64,000 nt of DNA, taken from positions 1 to 64,000 of the forward strand of contig JAXCGZ010007594.1 in the NCBI GenBank assembly GCA_037179515.1, in the 5' to 3' direction. Source of the DNA: Halocaridina rubra. Lineage: Eukaryota; Arthropoda; Malacostraca; Decapoda; Atyidae. How positions within the stretch are numbered: the first letter of the stretch is position 1; every line of letters begins with the position of its first letter. A program made the translations under genes and the position numbers. The notes under the pieces were generated by a model. The model was not told the DNA's origin. It saw nothing but the letters and a program-made list of their open reading frames with translations, and did no database searches. This document shows, in pieces, positions 38,388 to 49,357 of this stretch.

Positions 38388-39124
38388 CATAAGAACATAA
38401 GAATAGAGGACACTGCAACATGCCTACTGGCACACACGAGGCAGCTTCATTTTTGAATTGTATTTTTGTATTTTCAGCATGTCTAACCTATTCTATTCTA
38501 CTCTACTTATTTATTCTATTTTTCTTTTTATGATTTTTCTAATAAGAACTAACCTATTCATACCCACCCTACCTCTGTCATATGTCTATCTAATCTACAT
38601 TTGAAGGTGTCTAAGGTATTGGCATTTACTATCCTACTAGGAAGCTTGTTCCATGCATCAGCTACTCTATTACCAAACCAATTTTTACCAATATCCCTTC
38701 TGAACCTAAATTTATCAAGCTTAAATCCATTATTACGAGTTCTGGTTTGATCATGAATTTTTAAAACTTTATTAATATCTCCCTTGTTAATCCCTTTAAA
38801 CCATTTATACACTTCAATCATATCCCCCCTAACTCTTCGCCTCTCTAGAGAATGTAGATTAAGTTTTTTTAATCTGTCCTCATATGGTAGATTTCTGATA
38901 TTGTGTATCATCTTGGTCATTCTTCGCTGCACTCTCTCCAAGGATTCAATTTCCATTCTATAATAGGGTGACCAGAATTGCACAGCATAATCTAAATGGG
39001 GCCTAACTAATGCAAGATAGAGCTGCAAAATAACTTTTTCCGTCCTATTGCTAACGCTTCTTGAGATAAATCCTAAAATTCTGTTTGCTTTATTTCTGAC
39101 TGCTGTGCATTGCTCTCTTGGCTT
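38388..39124 (-). mobile_element. LINE-A 3' fragment 1
   Basis: Last ~560 nt of ORF2 (191 codons from 'PREQCTAV' to the stop at 38558) and the 3' UTR with the (ATAAGAAC)n tail at 38388-38405. 5' truncation falls at 'taagccaagagag', the same place as fragment 2. Confidence 0.9.
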
Positions 39125-39865
39125 ACATAAGAACATAAGAACATAAGAATAGAGGATACTGCAACATGCCTACTGGCACACACGAGGCAGCTCCATTTTT
39201 GAATTGTATTTTCAGCATGTCTAACCTATTCTATTCTACTCTACTTATTTATTCTGTTTTTCTTTTTATGATTTTTCTAATAAGCACTAACCTATTCATA
39301 CCCACCCTACCTCTGTCATATGTCTATCTAATCTACATTTGAAGGTGTCTAAGGTATTGGCATTTACTATCCTACTAGGAAGCTTGTTCCATGCATCAGC
39401 TACTCTATTACCAAACCAATTTTTACCAATTTCCCTTCTGAACCTAAATTTATCAAGCTTAAATCCATTATTACGAGTTCTGGTTTGATCATGAATTTTT
39501 AAAACTTTATTAATATCTCCCTTGTTAATCCCTTTAAACCATTTATACACTTCAAATCATATCCCCCCTAACTCTTCGCCTCTCTAGAGAATGTAGATTA
39601 AGTTTTTTTAATCTGTCCTCATATGGTAGATTTCTGATATTGTGTATCATCTTGGTCATTCTTCGTTGCACTCTCTCCAAGGATTCAATTTCCATTCTAT
39701 AATAGGGTGACCAGAATTGCACAGCATAATCTAAATGGGGCCTAACTAATGCAAGATAGAGCTGCAAAATAACTTTTTCCGTCCTATTGCTGACGCTTCT
39801 TGAGATAAATCCTAAAATTCTGTTTGCTTTATTTCTGACTGCTGTGCATTGCTCTCTTGGCTTAA
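39125..39865 (-). mobile_element. LINE-A 3' fragment 2
   Basis: Same segment as fragment 1, its tail (three TTCTTATG units) touching the truncated end of fragment 1. A one-base insertion near 39555 splits its frame (39296-39550 and 39552-39767). Its other side meets the plus-strand LINE-A with a 7-bp shared sequence 'gactact'. Confidence 0.9.
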
Positions 39866-39988
39866 GACTACTGGGATCACTTCACTAGTCGTAAGCATAT
39901 GTATGCCAGGGATGGAGTGCATCTTTCTAATTCAGGTGTCTCGGTATTGGCTGGTATGATAGACAGAGAGGTAGGGGGGTTTTGTTAG
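39866..39988 (+). pseudogene. LINE-A ORF1 C-terminus (SGNH-hydrolase/esterase-like)
   Basis: Forty codons then TAG at 39986. The segment reads YARDGVHLSNSGVSVLAGMI, where D-G-V-H-L matches the last conserved block of SGNH (GDSL) hydrolases that holds the catalytic Asp and His. Esterase domains are known in ORF1 of CR1/L2 LINEs. Only the very end is present because the copy is truncated. ORF2's open frame already overlaps this stop. Confidence 0.65.
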
Positions 39989-40002
39989 ACACAAATAATG
40001 AA

Positions 40003-43000
40003 ATGATTAATACTTGTGCAGAGAAATTAGTCAGTAAGGGTTCAGTAAATAGTGGGTCAAATAACTGGGAGTCTAAGGATAAGAACCATTTGTTACATAG
40101 AACAAATATTAACAAAAAGAATAGCCACAAGAAGGGTGAAGCTAGAGAAAGTTTAAAAGTATATTATACAAATAGCCGTAGTTTAGGTAACAAGATAGAA
40201 GAACTGAGAGCCATAGTATGTAGTGAGAGACCGGATATAATATGCATTAGTGAAAGTTGGATTAAATTAGAAAGCAAACACCTTAAAGCTGAGTACATAA
40301 TTACAGGATATAAACTTTATAATGCTGATCGTAGTGCAGATAAAAGAGGGGGAGGGGTAATTATGTATATTAAAGATAGCCTCAGAAGCCGCATTAAGTC
40401 TGGAATTAAGACAAATCTAAATTCAGAAACCTTATGGGTTGAAATTAAAAATAATATAGAAAGTCTAGTTGTAGGAGTAGTCTACAGACCACCTGATCTA
40501 GATAATGTAGAGTCGCAAGTTATATACGATGAAATTTCTAAAGTGAGCAGGTCAAATAGAGTTTGCATTGTAGGCGATTTTAATTTTAGACATATTAACT
40601 GGGAAACCATAACAGGTGATAGTAGCTCTAAGGAGTTTTTGGAAGTAGTAGAAGACAATTTCCTTTCTCAGCATGTACATGAACCAACACGGGGGGTGAA
40701 TACACTAGATTTAGTTCTTAGTAATAGAGAGAATATGGTTACAAATTTAGAAGTTGGTGAAAAATTGGGCAACAGTGACCATGATTCCATTAGATTTAAC
40801 ATAATTTTCAAGGAAACTATAAAGGAAAATAAGAATATTGTTCCAAACTTTAGAGCAGGAGATTTTGAGGGCTTAAAAACTAAATTATCTAATGAGGTAT
40901 GGGAAGGGATTTCTGGGGTACAGATGTGGGTAGTTAATCCAGCAGGTCAGGTCGCAGGTAGCGGATTACCCCGAAATTTGGGTACCACATGCCAAGGATT
41001 ATCACAAGATAAGATCAATACATTAAATTCTCTCACAGGAAAGAACAGCAGCCCGTCAGTTAATATAAATTTGGATGAGGAATATAACAATTTTGTCATG
41101 ACTCTTAAGAATAGTCAGAGAGACTATATTCCCATGAAACATTGCAGATCAAGAAAAAATGACCCTAAATGGATGAACAATAGAATAAAGAATCTTATAG
41201 GTATTAAAAGAGGAATATACAGGAAACTAAAAAGAGGTGAAGAGCAGGTGAGGCAGCAATATATACAGTTAAACAGGGAAGTTAAAAAGATAGTTAGAGA
41301 GTCGAAAAGAAAATACGAAGTTCGAATAGCAGGAGAAGCTAAAGAAAATCCTAAAGGGTTTTATCAACATTATCAAACAAAATTTAAGGAAAAAGTCGGA
41401 CCAATTGAAGTAGCCAATGGCCATATCACAGATGACGATAAAGTGATGTGTACATGTTTAAATGATTATTTCTTATCTGTATTTACAAATGAAAACTTGG
41501 AAAATATTCCGGAAGTAGAATCCATTTACAGAGACAGTCCCGATAATATACTTAGTTCAATAAATATTACGAGAGAGGAGGTAATAAAAGAAATAGATAA
41601 ATTAAAGGCTCATAAATCTCCGGGACCTGATGGAATATATGCTAGAATATTAAAGGAATGCAAGGAAGAGCTTAGTTGTCCTCTAACTGCATTATTTAAT
41701 AATTCAATAAAATTAGGATCGGTACCCATGGAGTGGAAATTGGCAGATGTGGTACCAATATTTAAAAAAGGAGAACGTGTTAAAAAGAATAATTATAGGC
41801 CGGTAAGTTTAACGTCAACAGTGGGTAAGATTCTAGAATCCATAATTGCAAATAAAATAAGGGCACATCTAGAATTACACAGACTGATAAAACTTTCACA
41901 ACACGGGTTTCTTAAGGGTTTTTCGTGCCTTACAAACTTACTGTCTTTTTATTCAGAAGTTTACGAGGCAGTAGATTGTGGCAAAGAATATGATACAATA
42001 TATCTAGATTTTAGCAAAGCTTTTGATAGAGTTCCTCACAAAAGATTAGTTAAAAAGCTGGAAGCTCATGGTATAGGAGGAGCTGTGCTCAGATGGATCA
42101 AACAATGGTTAAAAGACAGAAAACAGAGGGTTTGCATAAATGGAGAGAAATCAGAGTGGGGCTCGGTTACAAGCGGGGTACCACAAGGCTCGGTACTGGG
42201 TCCTCTATTATTCATCGTATATCTAAATGATCTGGATTCGGATATCAGTAGTAACCTAAGTAAATTCGCAGACGACACTAAAATAGGTAGAACTATAAAT
42301 GGAAAAGAAGACATTCATGCTTTACAGGAAGATCTAAATAGATTATCTGAATGGTCGGACAAATGGCAAATGGAATTTAATGTTGAAAAATGTAAAGTAG
42401 TTAAAATGGGTACTATAAAAGACAATACTAGTTATAAGCTAAATAACCATGAAATCATGAGTTCTCAGTGTGAAAGGGATTTGGGAGTTCTTGTGAGTAG
42501 TAGTCTTAAGCCAAGAGAGCAATGCACAGCAGTCAGAAATAAAGCAAACAGAATTTTAGGATTTATCTCAAGAAGCGTCAGCAATAGGACGGAAAAAGTT
42601 ATTTTGCAGCTCTATCTTGCATTAGTTAGGCCCCATTTAGATTATGCTGTGCAATTCTGGTCACCCTATTATAGAATGGAAATTGAATCCTTGGAGAGAG
42701 TGCAACGAAGAATGACCAAGATGATACACAATATCAGAAATCTACCATATGAGGACAGATTAAAAAAACTTAATCTACATTCTCTAGAGAGGCGAAGAGT
42801 TAGGGGGGATATGATTGAAGTGTATAAATGGTTTAAAGGGATTAACAAGGGAGATATTAATAAAGTTTTAAAAATTCATGATCAAACCAGAACTCGTAAT
42901 AATGGATTTAAGCTTGATAAATTTAGGTTCAGAAGGGAAATTGGTAAAAATTGGTTTGGTAATAGAGTAGCTGATGCATGGAACAAGCTTCCTAGTAGGA

Positions 43001-43074
43001 TAGTAAATGCCAATACCTTAGACACCTTCAAATGTAGATTAGATAGACATATGACAGAGGTAGGGTGGGTATGA
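40003..43074 (+). CDS. LINE-A ORF2: APE-type endonuclease and reverse transcriptase, intact
   Basis: 1023 residues from the first ATG; the frame is open a further 21 nt upstream but without ATG. The endonuclease starts about residue 50 (YYTNSRSLGNK, then ISESWIK), with GDFN at 191-194 and SDHD at 258-261, the metal-binding and catalytic blocks of APE-like endonucleases. The reverse transcriptase starts about residue 535 with HKSPGPDG (537-544), then FSKAFDRVPH, GVPQGSVLGPLLF and FADD at 755-758, the catalytic motif. A conserved C-terminal region follows (RVRGDMIEVYKWFKG). The protein would nick target DNA and copy its RNA in place. No stop or frameshift, so it may be functional if transcribed. 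Confidence 0.93.
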   Translation: MINTCAEKLVSKGSVNSGSNNWESKDKNHLLHRTNINKKNSHKKGEARESLKVYYTNSRSLGNKIEELRAIVCSERPDIICISESWIKLESKHLKAEYIITGYKLYNADRSADKRGGGVIMYIKDSLRSRIKSGIKTNLNSETLWVEIKNNIESLVVGVVYRPPDLDNVESQVIYDEISKVSRSNRVCIVGDFNFRHINWETITGDSSSKEFLEVVEDNFLSQHVHEPTRGVNTLDLVLSNRENMVTNLEVGEKLGNSDHDSIRFNIIFKETIKENKNIVPNFRAGDFEGLKTKLSNEVWEGISGVQMWVVNPAGQVAGSGLPRNLGTTCQGLSQDKINTLNSLTGKNSSPSVNINLDEEYNNFVMTLKNSQRDYIPMKHCRSRKNDPKWMNNRIKNLIGIKRGIYRKLKRGEEQVRQQYIQLNREVKKIVRESKRKYEVRIAGEAKENPKGFYQHYQTKFKEKVGPIEVANGHITDDDKVMCTCLNDYFLSVFTNENLENIPEVESIYRDSPDNILSSINITREEVIKEIDKLKAHKSPGPDGIYARILKECKEELSCPLTALFNNSIKLGSVPMEWKLADVVPIFKKGERVKKNNYRPVSLTSTVGKILESIIANKIRAHLELHRLIKLSQHGFLKGFSCLTNLLSFYSEVYEAVDCGKEYDTIYLDFSKAFDRVPHKRLVKKLEAHGIGGAVLRWIKQWLKDRKQRVCINGEKSEWGSVTSGVPQGSVLGPLLFIVYLNDLDSDISSNLSKFADDTKIGRTINGKEDIHALQEDLNRLSEWSDKWQMEFNVEKCKVVKMGTIKDNTSYKLNNHEIMSSQCERDLGVLVSSSLKPREQCTAVRNKANRILGFISRSVSNRTEKVILQLYLALVRPHLDYAVQFWSPYYRMEIESLERVQRRMTKMIHNIRNLPYEDRLKKLNLHSLERRRVRGDMIEVYKWFKGINKGDINKVLKIHDQTRTRNNGFKLDKFRFRREIGKNWFGNRVADAWNKLPSRIVNANTLDTFKCRLDRHMTEVGWV

Positions 43075-43258
43075 ATAGGTTAGTGCTTATTAGAAAAATC
43101 ATAAAAAGAAAAACAGAATAAATAAGTAGAGTAGAATAAAATAGGTTAGACATGCTGAAAATACAATTCAAAAATGGAGCTGCCTCGTGTGTGCCAGTAG
43201 GCATGTTGCAGTGTCCTCTATTCTTATGTTCTTATGTTCTTATGTTCTTATCAAACCA

Positions 43259-43800
43259 CGTGTTCTTTCACCTATGACAAAAACGTTAAAAGTGATTGAA
43301 AAACGTTCTCTAAACTTGAAAGTAAACGCACCTATATGACGTAATCCAATAATAGATTTTGATTGGTTGATATAAATGACAGCGAGGTTTTGATTGGCTA
43401 AAGAAAAATAACAACTAAAGTACCCATTACACTTATGATAATTAAATTGTTTTAAAGATTTATTTCGGTGTATACGGTAGGGATTAGTATACTATATACG
43501 TCCTTATGGAGATATACAATATGGCGTATATCGAAAAAGATTATTTTTGTATGTATTTTTACGTATTTAATGGTGTATGAGACTAAATTCTAAACGAGAG
43601 ATTTGAAAGGGATAATTGCTTACTCTTTCACACCACAACGAGTGAACTGAAATTACAAAACAGTAAAGTGTTTACAGTACCTTAAGAAAAATACTATTAA
43701 ATTATCAAATATTTTGTTTTTTAAATGGGGAACAACTAACCTTGCTAACCTAACAAAACCTCACCTAATACTGTAATAAAAGTTCACGAGATTCTTACTA
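43259..43800. other. AT-rich spacer
   Basis: No feature recognised between the LINE-A tail and the poly(A) tract. Confidence 0.5.
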
Positions 43801-43809
43801 ACAGGGGTG

Positions 43810-43928
<119 letters not shown>

Positions 43929-43979
43929 CAGGGATTATTAGAAAAGATAACTCCTGCGGAAAGATTTTTCTCAGCAACA

Positions 43980-44130
43980 CCTTCCGGTTTTACGTCACGG
44001 ACTCTTGTTTTTTCAGATGTAATCGTTACCCTGAGTGCATGCCTTGCTAACCTCAGACCGTGATGGGGCGCTAACCCTCGACCTGACGCCTCAAAGTCGC
44101 GGACGCTACCGCTTGAGCAACGGTGACTAC
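43980..44130 (-). mobile_element. SINE-A copy with internal deletion and 16-bp duplication
   Basis: About 45 bp is missing between 'gtgacgtaaaaccgg' and 'acgattacatctg'. Flanked by atttttctcagcaaca (43964-43979) and atttttctcagtaaca (44131-44146). Confidence 0.9.
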
Positions 44131-44300
44131 ATTTTTCTCAGTAACATAGCAAGCAAGAATTTGCAAGCATATCTTACTTTATTTCAATGCTAAAATATTT
44201 TTACTTATCCACTGTGAGATATATATATATATAACCAATATGGCGGATAAAGGCATGTAATTCAGTAACAACATGTGAAGCATAAATAAATGTTCCTGAT

Positions 44301-44495
44301 GTAGTCACCGTGGCTCAAACGGTAGCGTCCGCAACTCTGAGGCGTCAGGTCGAGGGTTCGCGCCCAGTCACGGTCTGAGGCTAGAAAGGGCATGCACTCA
44401 GGGTAACGATTATATCTGCCAAAGCAATTCCTTCGCAAAAAGGCAACCGTCATAGCCATTGGTTGAAAAGGGAGTCCGTGACGTAAAACCGGAAC
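44301..44495 (+). mobile_element. SINE-A copy with 17-bp target-site duplication
   Basis: Full-length. Box A TGGCTCAAACGG, box B in 'agggttcgcgccc', 3' end 'gacgtaaaaccggaac'. Flanks aaataaatgttcctgat (44284-44300) and aaataaatattcctgat (44496-44512). Confidence 0.95.
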
Positions 44496-44549
44496 AAATA
44501 AATATTCCTGATATGGTTATTCTAACACACCTTATAATTTACTCTCTAT

Positions 44550-44764
44550 AGGGGGGTTTACACGGTCAAACGGTTCGTCGAACGCGGTTCGACAGACAAG
44601 TGTTTGAAGAGATGTTCGAACGTGTGAACGGGATATTTGGTTGTCGAACACGTTCGACAAACGTGTTCGACAACCAAATACCCCGTTCACACGTTTGAAC
44701 ATCACTTCAAACACTAGTCTGTCGAACCGCGTTCGACGAACCGTTTGACCGTGTAAACCCCCCT
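44550..44764. mobile_element. FB2 foldback element
   Basis: 215-bp palindrome with arms starting AGGGGGGTTTACACGGTCAA, meeting at 'cgaacacgttcgacaaacgtgttcg' near 44657. Flanking trinucleotides are TAT and TAA, so the target duplication is not exact. Confidence 0.9.
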
Positions 44765-44789
44765 TAAGTGTGTTGAATTCACAGTGTTA

Positions 44790-44936
44790 CCTACCACAGG
44801 AGAGTAGCCACTACCCTCTCCTTCTACTCCCAAAATGGTTCCAGTGATTAAAGACACCAGAAAGGCAACCATTGGCTGTTGGACTAGTGACCTCCTGCTT
44901 GTAAGCCAGACGCTGGATCCACAGAGCTAAGGCAGG
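44790..44936 (-). mobile_element. tRNA-like SINE fragment
   Basis: On the minus strand 'ccttagctctgtggatccagcg' resembles box A and 'ggtcactagtcc' resembles box B at tRNA-like spacing, followed by an unrelated 3' part. No target duplication identified, so this rests on the two boxes only. Confidence 0.45.
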
Positions 44937-45048
44937 GTGGAGCATCTTGTGAATAAGATGTTATTAAGTAATAAAAATAGCTAAACTTATTAATAAATTA
45001 TTTTAATGACTAAGTTAAATAGCTCAGATTTTATTCCAAAGAATGTCA

Positions 45049-45262
<214 letters not shown>

Positions 45263-45512
45263 AATGCAGAAGAAATGCGTTCGTCGCATTCATAAAATTC
45301 TAAAAGAGAACATCCCGTATATAATGAAGCAGGTGAGGTCCAGAACTAATGGAAGTCTTGCTCACGTATTCTAGCTAAATGCAGCCTCACATATAATGAA
45401 TTCTCTTCACCTGCATTGCTACATGTACGGCCAATACATTTTTCACAGGCGTAAAACAACTCTCCCATGACCAACACTAACACGGTAGGAATACTCGTTT
45501 GGAACGAGAATA

Positions 45513-46034
45513 AGGGGGGTTTACACGATCAAACGGTTCGTCGAACGCGGTTCGACAGACAAGTGTTTGAAGTGATGCTTGAACGTGTGAACGGGGTATT
45601 TGGTTGTCGAACACGAAAGGGGGGTTTACACGGTCAAACGGTTCGTCGAACGCGGTTCGACAGACAAGTGTTTGAAGTGATGCTCGAACGTGTGAACGGG
45701 GTATTTGGTTGTCGAACACGAAAGGGGGGTTTACACGGTCAAACGGTTCGTCGAACGCGGTTCGACAGAAGTGTTTGAAGTGATGCTCGAACGTGTGAAC
45801 GGGGAATTTGGTTGTCGAACACTAAAAGGGGGCTTACACGATCAAACGGTTCGTCGAACGCGGTTCGACAGACAAGTGTTAGAAGTGATGCTCGAACGTG
45901 TGAACGGGGTATTAGGTTGTCGAACACGTTCCGTGTTCGACAACCAAATATCCCGTTTACAAGTTCGAACATCACTTCAAACACTTGTCTGTCGAACCGC
46001 GTTCGACGAACCGTTTGACCGTGTAAACCCCCCT
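45513..46034. mobile_element. FB2 foldback element with four tandem left arms and one right arm
   Basis: Left arms start at 45513, 45618, 45723 and 45827 (period ~105 bp). The last meets the single right arm at 'cgaacacgttccgtgttcg' near 45925, and the right arm ends at 46034. Arms differ by a few bases each. Frames through it merely read the repeated arm. Confidence 0.9.
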
Positions 46035-46167
46035 TAATAGTAGTAAAATAGTAAGAATATGAATGAATAAAAGACACGGGATAAATAAATGGTAGTAGTG
46101 GAGCAATAATAAGAATACACAGGAGCAATATATGGTATCAGAAGAGCAAGGAGCTAAGAGGAATGAT

Positions 46168-46232
46168 TGAGGTGCGTCTTGGCTCTTGGTGAATGTGTTC
46201 TTTGGCTCGGCCAGCCCCCTTACAAAGGGGAA
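46168..46232 (-). mobile_element. Repeat C fragment
   Basis: 'ctttggctcggccagcccccttacaaaggggaattgggcc' matches the 'cccttataaggagggtggctgagtc' end of repeat C in inverse orientation. Core missing. Confidence 0.4.
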
Positions 46233-46756
46233 TTGGGCCACTGTATATAGATTTAGATAGAAGAACAGGAGTAGTTAAAGAGGACAATAGTATGAATGGA
46301 GAGAGATGAAAAACAGTTACGGAGGAGTAACACTGTAGTCGATGAGTAGGAACACGAGGCGTAATATAGTCGGTAATCTAGTAGTAATACAAGAGTAACA
46401 CGGTAGAGGGGCAGGAATACGTGTAGTAACACAGTAGGAAAACTACATACAAGGCCTTGAAATAGAAAACAAGAAAAGTAGTAACATGATGGTCGAAGAG
46501 TAGGAATATGAATCGCAAAATTACAGAAAAACCTGAATAAATCGATGTTGTTAAAGAGAGGTAATTCTTGTACTACAATGGAAAATTAAATAGAAAGATG
46601 TGACTCCAGAGAGGAACGGAGCAGGATGTACTGAAATAACTTTTTCCTTCTCTTATAACTGGAAATTAGAGCACAAAGGGAAAAAATCAAGTTAAGAAGA
46701 ATAAAACAAGAACATCATTGAGGTGTTTTGACTAAAGGAAAGTTCAGTAAAATAAC
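46233..46756. other. Spacer with 'agtagtaacacggtag' type motif
   Basis: Between about 46260 and 46500 words such as 'gaggagtaacac', 'gtagtaacacagtag' and 'gagtaggaata' recur loosely, suggesting an old short tandem repeat. No gene. Confidence 0.35.
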
Positions 46757-46869
<113 letters not shown>

Positions 46870-47079
46870 ATGACATCTTTCACAATTAATGTCAAGTAAA
46901 GACAAGTCCATAACTCAAACCTACACTGTAAACTACAATTACCAATGCAGGTCACTGGCAAAGATCAACAAGGGGCGGCAGCGAGGGTTATTAATTATGC
47001 AATCGGGTTAAAAGCAGCTCTTCACAATCAATTAGTTGTGTTCGGCATCAACAATAACAGTTACCCACCTAAATTACCT

Positions 47080-47103
47080 ATCTATCTATCTATCTATCTA
47101 TCA
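47080..47103. repeat. (CTAT)n microsatellite
   Basis: Six CTAT units, next to a SINE-A insertion. Confidence 0.9.
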
Positions 47104-47121
47104 ACCTGTGCATCTATCTGT

Positions 47122-47314
47122 TCCGGTTTTACGTCACGGACTCCCTTTTCTACCAAGGTCTAGGACGGTTGCCTGCTTGCGAAGGACTTGTTTTGGCAGA
47201 TGTAATCCTTACCCTGAGTGCATGCCCTTGCTAACCTCAGACCGTGACGGGGAGCGAACCCTCGACCTGAAGCCTCAAAGTCGCGGACGCTACCGCTTTA
47301 GCCACAGTGATTAC
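47122..47314 (-). mobile_element. SINE-A copy with 18-bp target-site duplication
   Basis: Full-length on the minus strand. Flanks acctgtgcatctatctgt (47104-47121) and acctgagcatctatctgt (47315-47332). Confidence 0.93.
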
Positions 47315-47404
47315 ACCTGAGCATCTATCTGTGATTTTTCTAATATCTTTTTATATTGCAATTAAACCCCATATCAATGGTTGTGAACACACATGCTTGA
47401 GATA

Positions 47405-47518
47405 TATGGGTAGCAACGCTGGATGCCGTTCTTAACGCCCCGTGGGGGGATCGAACCAGCGTTTTCCAGGCTCGTCACTTCCCGACTTGCCAGCTCTACC
47501 ACTAAGCTACCGAGGCTC
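47405..47518 (-). mobile_element. SINE-B copy (tRNA-like head), minus strand
   Basis: Minus strand: 'gcctcggtagcttagtggtagagc' (box A), then 'gctggttcgatccccccacggggcg' (box B), then 'ttaagaacggcatccagc'. The same order and the same 'ggggcgtta' junction occur at 21636. The head has an enlarged middle, so it is not a tRNA gene. Confidence 0.65.
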
Positions 47519-47602
47519 CAAAACTATCTATCCATATATAAGAGCAAGTGAGGAGCTGAAAGCGATCTCTGCCTCCCATAGTGCATTGACTATTTCTGCA
47601 AT

Positions 47603-47798
47603 GTTCCGGTTTTACGTCACGGACTCCCTTTTCTACTAAGGGCTAGGACGGTTGCCTTCTTGCGAAGGACTTGTTTTGGCAGATGTAATTGTTACCCTGA
47701 GTGCATGCCCTTGCTAGCCTCAGACCGTGACGGGGCGCGAACCCTCGACCTGACGCCTCAGAGTCGCGGACGAAACCGCTTGAGCCACGGTGACTACT
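47603..47798 (-). mobile_element. SINE-A copy with imperfect target-site duplication
   Basis: Full-length on the minus strand. 'actatttctg' flanks it on both sides (47589-47598 and 47803-47812) within a longer imperfect match. Confidence 0.88.
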
Positions 47799-47831
47799 AT
47801 TTACTATTTCTGTCATAAATTTCATTTTCTT

Positions 47832-48170
47832 CTTTCTTCCCCTGGGGTAGGGACAAGAATGCTACCTCTGTGTTCCCTTAAGTATCGCAAAAGTCAACTA
47901 CATGGGTTGGACTGAGGGAACTGAGAAGCCCTTCCTTAGTAGCTTCCTCCCGAAAAGAGTGAAGGTTTTGTTAGGACTCGACCAACCCGTTTTCAAGGGG
48001 ATTATGACCCTTATAAACAGCAAGATTATGGGAGTGGTCGAGTCAAAGCAAAATATTTATATTTAGCACGGGGAAAATACAAAAGAGGGGTTCACTCTTT
48101 CCTAGCCCCGCCCCATTTATTCGACTTTTACGACATGACGGGGAACACGGAGGCAGTTTTATCGTCTCAT
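47832..48170. mobile_element. Two repeat C copies in inverted orientation
   Basis: Minus copy about 47832-48015 (ctctgtgttccc... 'aaaagtcaactacatgggt' ... 'aaggggattatgacc'), then plus copy about 48018-48170 ('ggtcgagtcaaagc' ... 'ttcgacttttacgacatgacgggg'). Together they form an imperfect inverted repeat. Confidence 0.65.
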
Positions 48171-48260
48171 ATTAACGAAGATAAATGAAAACTAAACTGA
48201 TGACATATGATCATTTTAAGAGCAATAAATACTGTTTATTACTGATTTCCTAAAATGAGA

Positions 48261-48264
<4 letters not shown>

Positions 48265-48328
<64 letters not shown>
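48265..48328. repeat. (CT)n microsatellite
   Basis: About 63 bp of CT. Confidence 0.95.
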
Positions 48329-48331
<3 letters not shown>

Positions 48332-48419
48332 TCTAGAGATGATATCTCGTATACGAGATGAATACTGAATATACACTACGAGTTCAGCATAAATCACCCG
48401 GCCACCGCCTGCTCCCCTA

Positions 48420-48660
48420 CTTCCCCCCCCCCTTCCCGAACTTCTTCTTCCTCTCCTTTTTCTTCTTCTTTTTTTTCTTCTTCTTTTACTTCTATTTCTT
48501 TGAGTTTTTCTTTCTTTTTCTTCTTCTGCTTCGTCGTTTCCTTTTCTTCCTCTTCTTCTCCATCTACTTCGTCTTCTTCTTCTGCTTCTTCTTCTTCTTC
48601 TCCTTCTACTTCTTCTTCTGCTTCGTCGTTTCCTTCTTATTTTTTCTTCTTCTTCTGCTC
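48420..48660. repeat. Polypyrimidine CTT-rich tract
   Basis: About 240 bp nearly free of purines, with CTT repeats. Its Phe-rich reading frame is an artefact. Confidence 0.8.
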
Positions 48661-48833
48661 TGAACGCTTATCTTAGGTTTGCAATCATATATCTTGCTTA
48701 CAAACCCCAAAATAGTTAAATTGTCGCCAAGACAAGAGTAATTTACTCCTTCTTGTGACAATTTAACTTCATTATAATAGCAGGAAAAGGGGGATTTAAT
48801 AGCTTTTAATAGCTTTTTAATAGCATTTAATTA

Positions 48834-48837
<4 letters not shown>

Positions 48838-48932
<95 letters not shown>

Positions 48933-48975
48933 AAAATGTACAGAACGATAGATAGATAGATAGATAGATAGATAA
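48838..48975. repeat. (AT)n, (TG)n and (GATA)n microsatellites
   Basis: AT to 48899, TG to 48928, GATA 48949-48975. Confidence 0.95.
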
Positions 48976-49244
48976 ACAGACAGAGAGAAAGATATATAGA
49001 TTGACAGATAGATAAAGTTAACCTTAGCTACAAAGTGAAATAAAGAAATGTCGGAGCACCTTAGCGATTATGGTATATCTATCTTCTAATCTTTAGATAC
49101 CTCTGATGATGTGTATATAAACGTACTCGTCAGTGCTAAGGTAACCAGGTTACCTGTCTTTCCTTAGTAATCAAAATAATCATATTTACAACATACACGT
49201 GATTCTCGTGAAACACATTCCTGCGCAGCATGTAAGTGTGCGTG

Positions 49245-49352
<108 letters not shown>

Positions 49353-49357
49353 CTATA

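Larger units (their letters stand above)
39866..43258 (+). mobile_element. LINE-A copy with intact ORF2 (CR1/L2-like)
   Basis: Begins inside the end of ORF1, carries complete ORF2, a ~160-bp 3' UTR and a tail of four TTCTTATG units (43225-43250). An 8-bp microsatellite tail in place of poly(A) is characteristic of CR1-type elements, and an ORF1 esterase is known in the CR1 and L2 clades, so that assignment is likely. 5'-truncated, so its own promoter is absent. Confidence 0.9.

Noticed and set aside
44301..44375. Possible functional tRNA gene
   Set aside because: Box A and box B are present but the arms do not fold into a good cloverleaf. The sequence is the head of a dispersed SINE with target duplications.
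45467..46128. Frames with repeated GQTVRRTRFDRQVFEVM-like segment
   Set aside because: Readings of FB2 arms; the same peptide appears at every FB2 copy in several frames and on both strands.
48358..48663. Phe-rich membrane-protein-like frame
   Set aside because: It is a reading of a polypyrimidine CTT tract.
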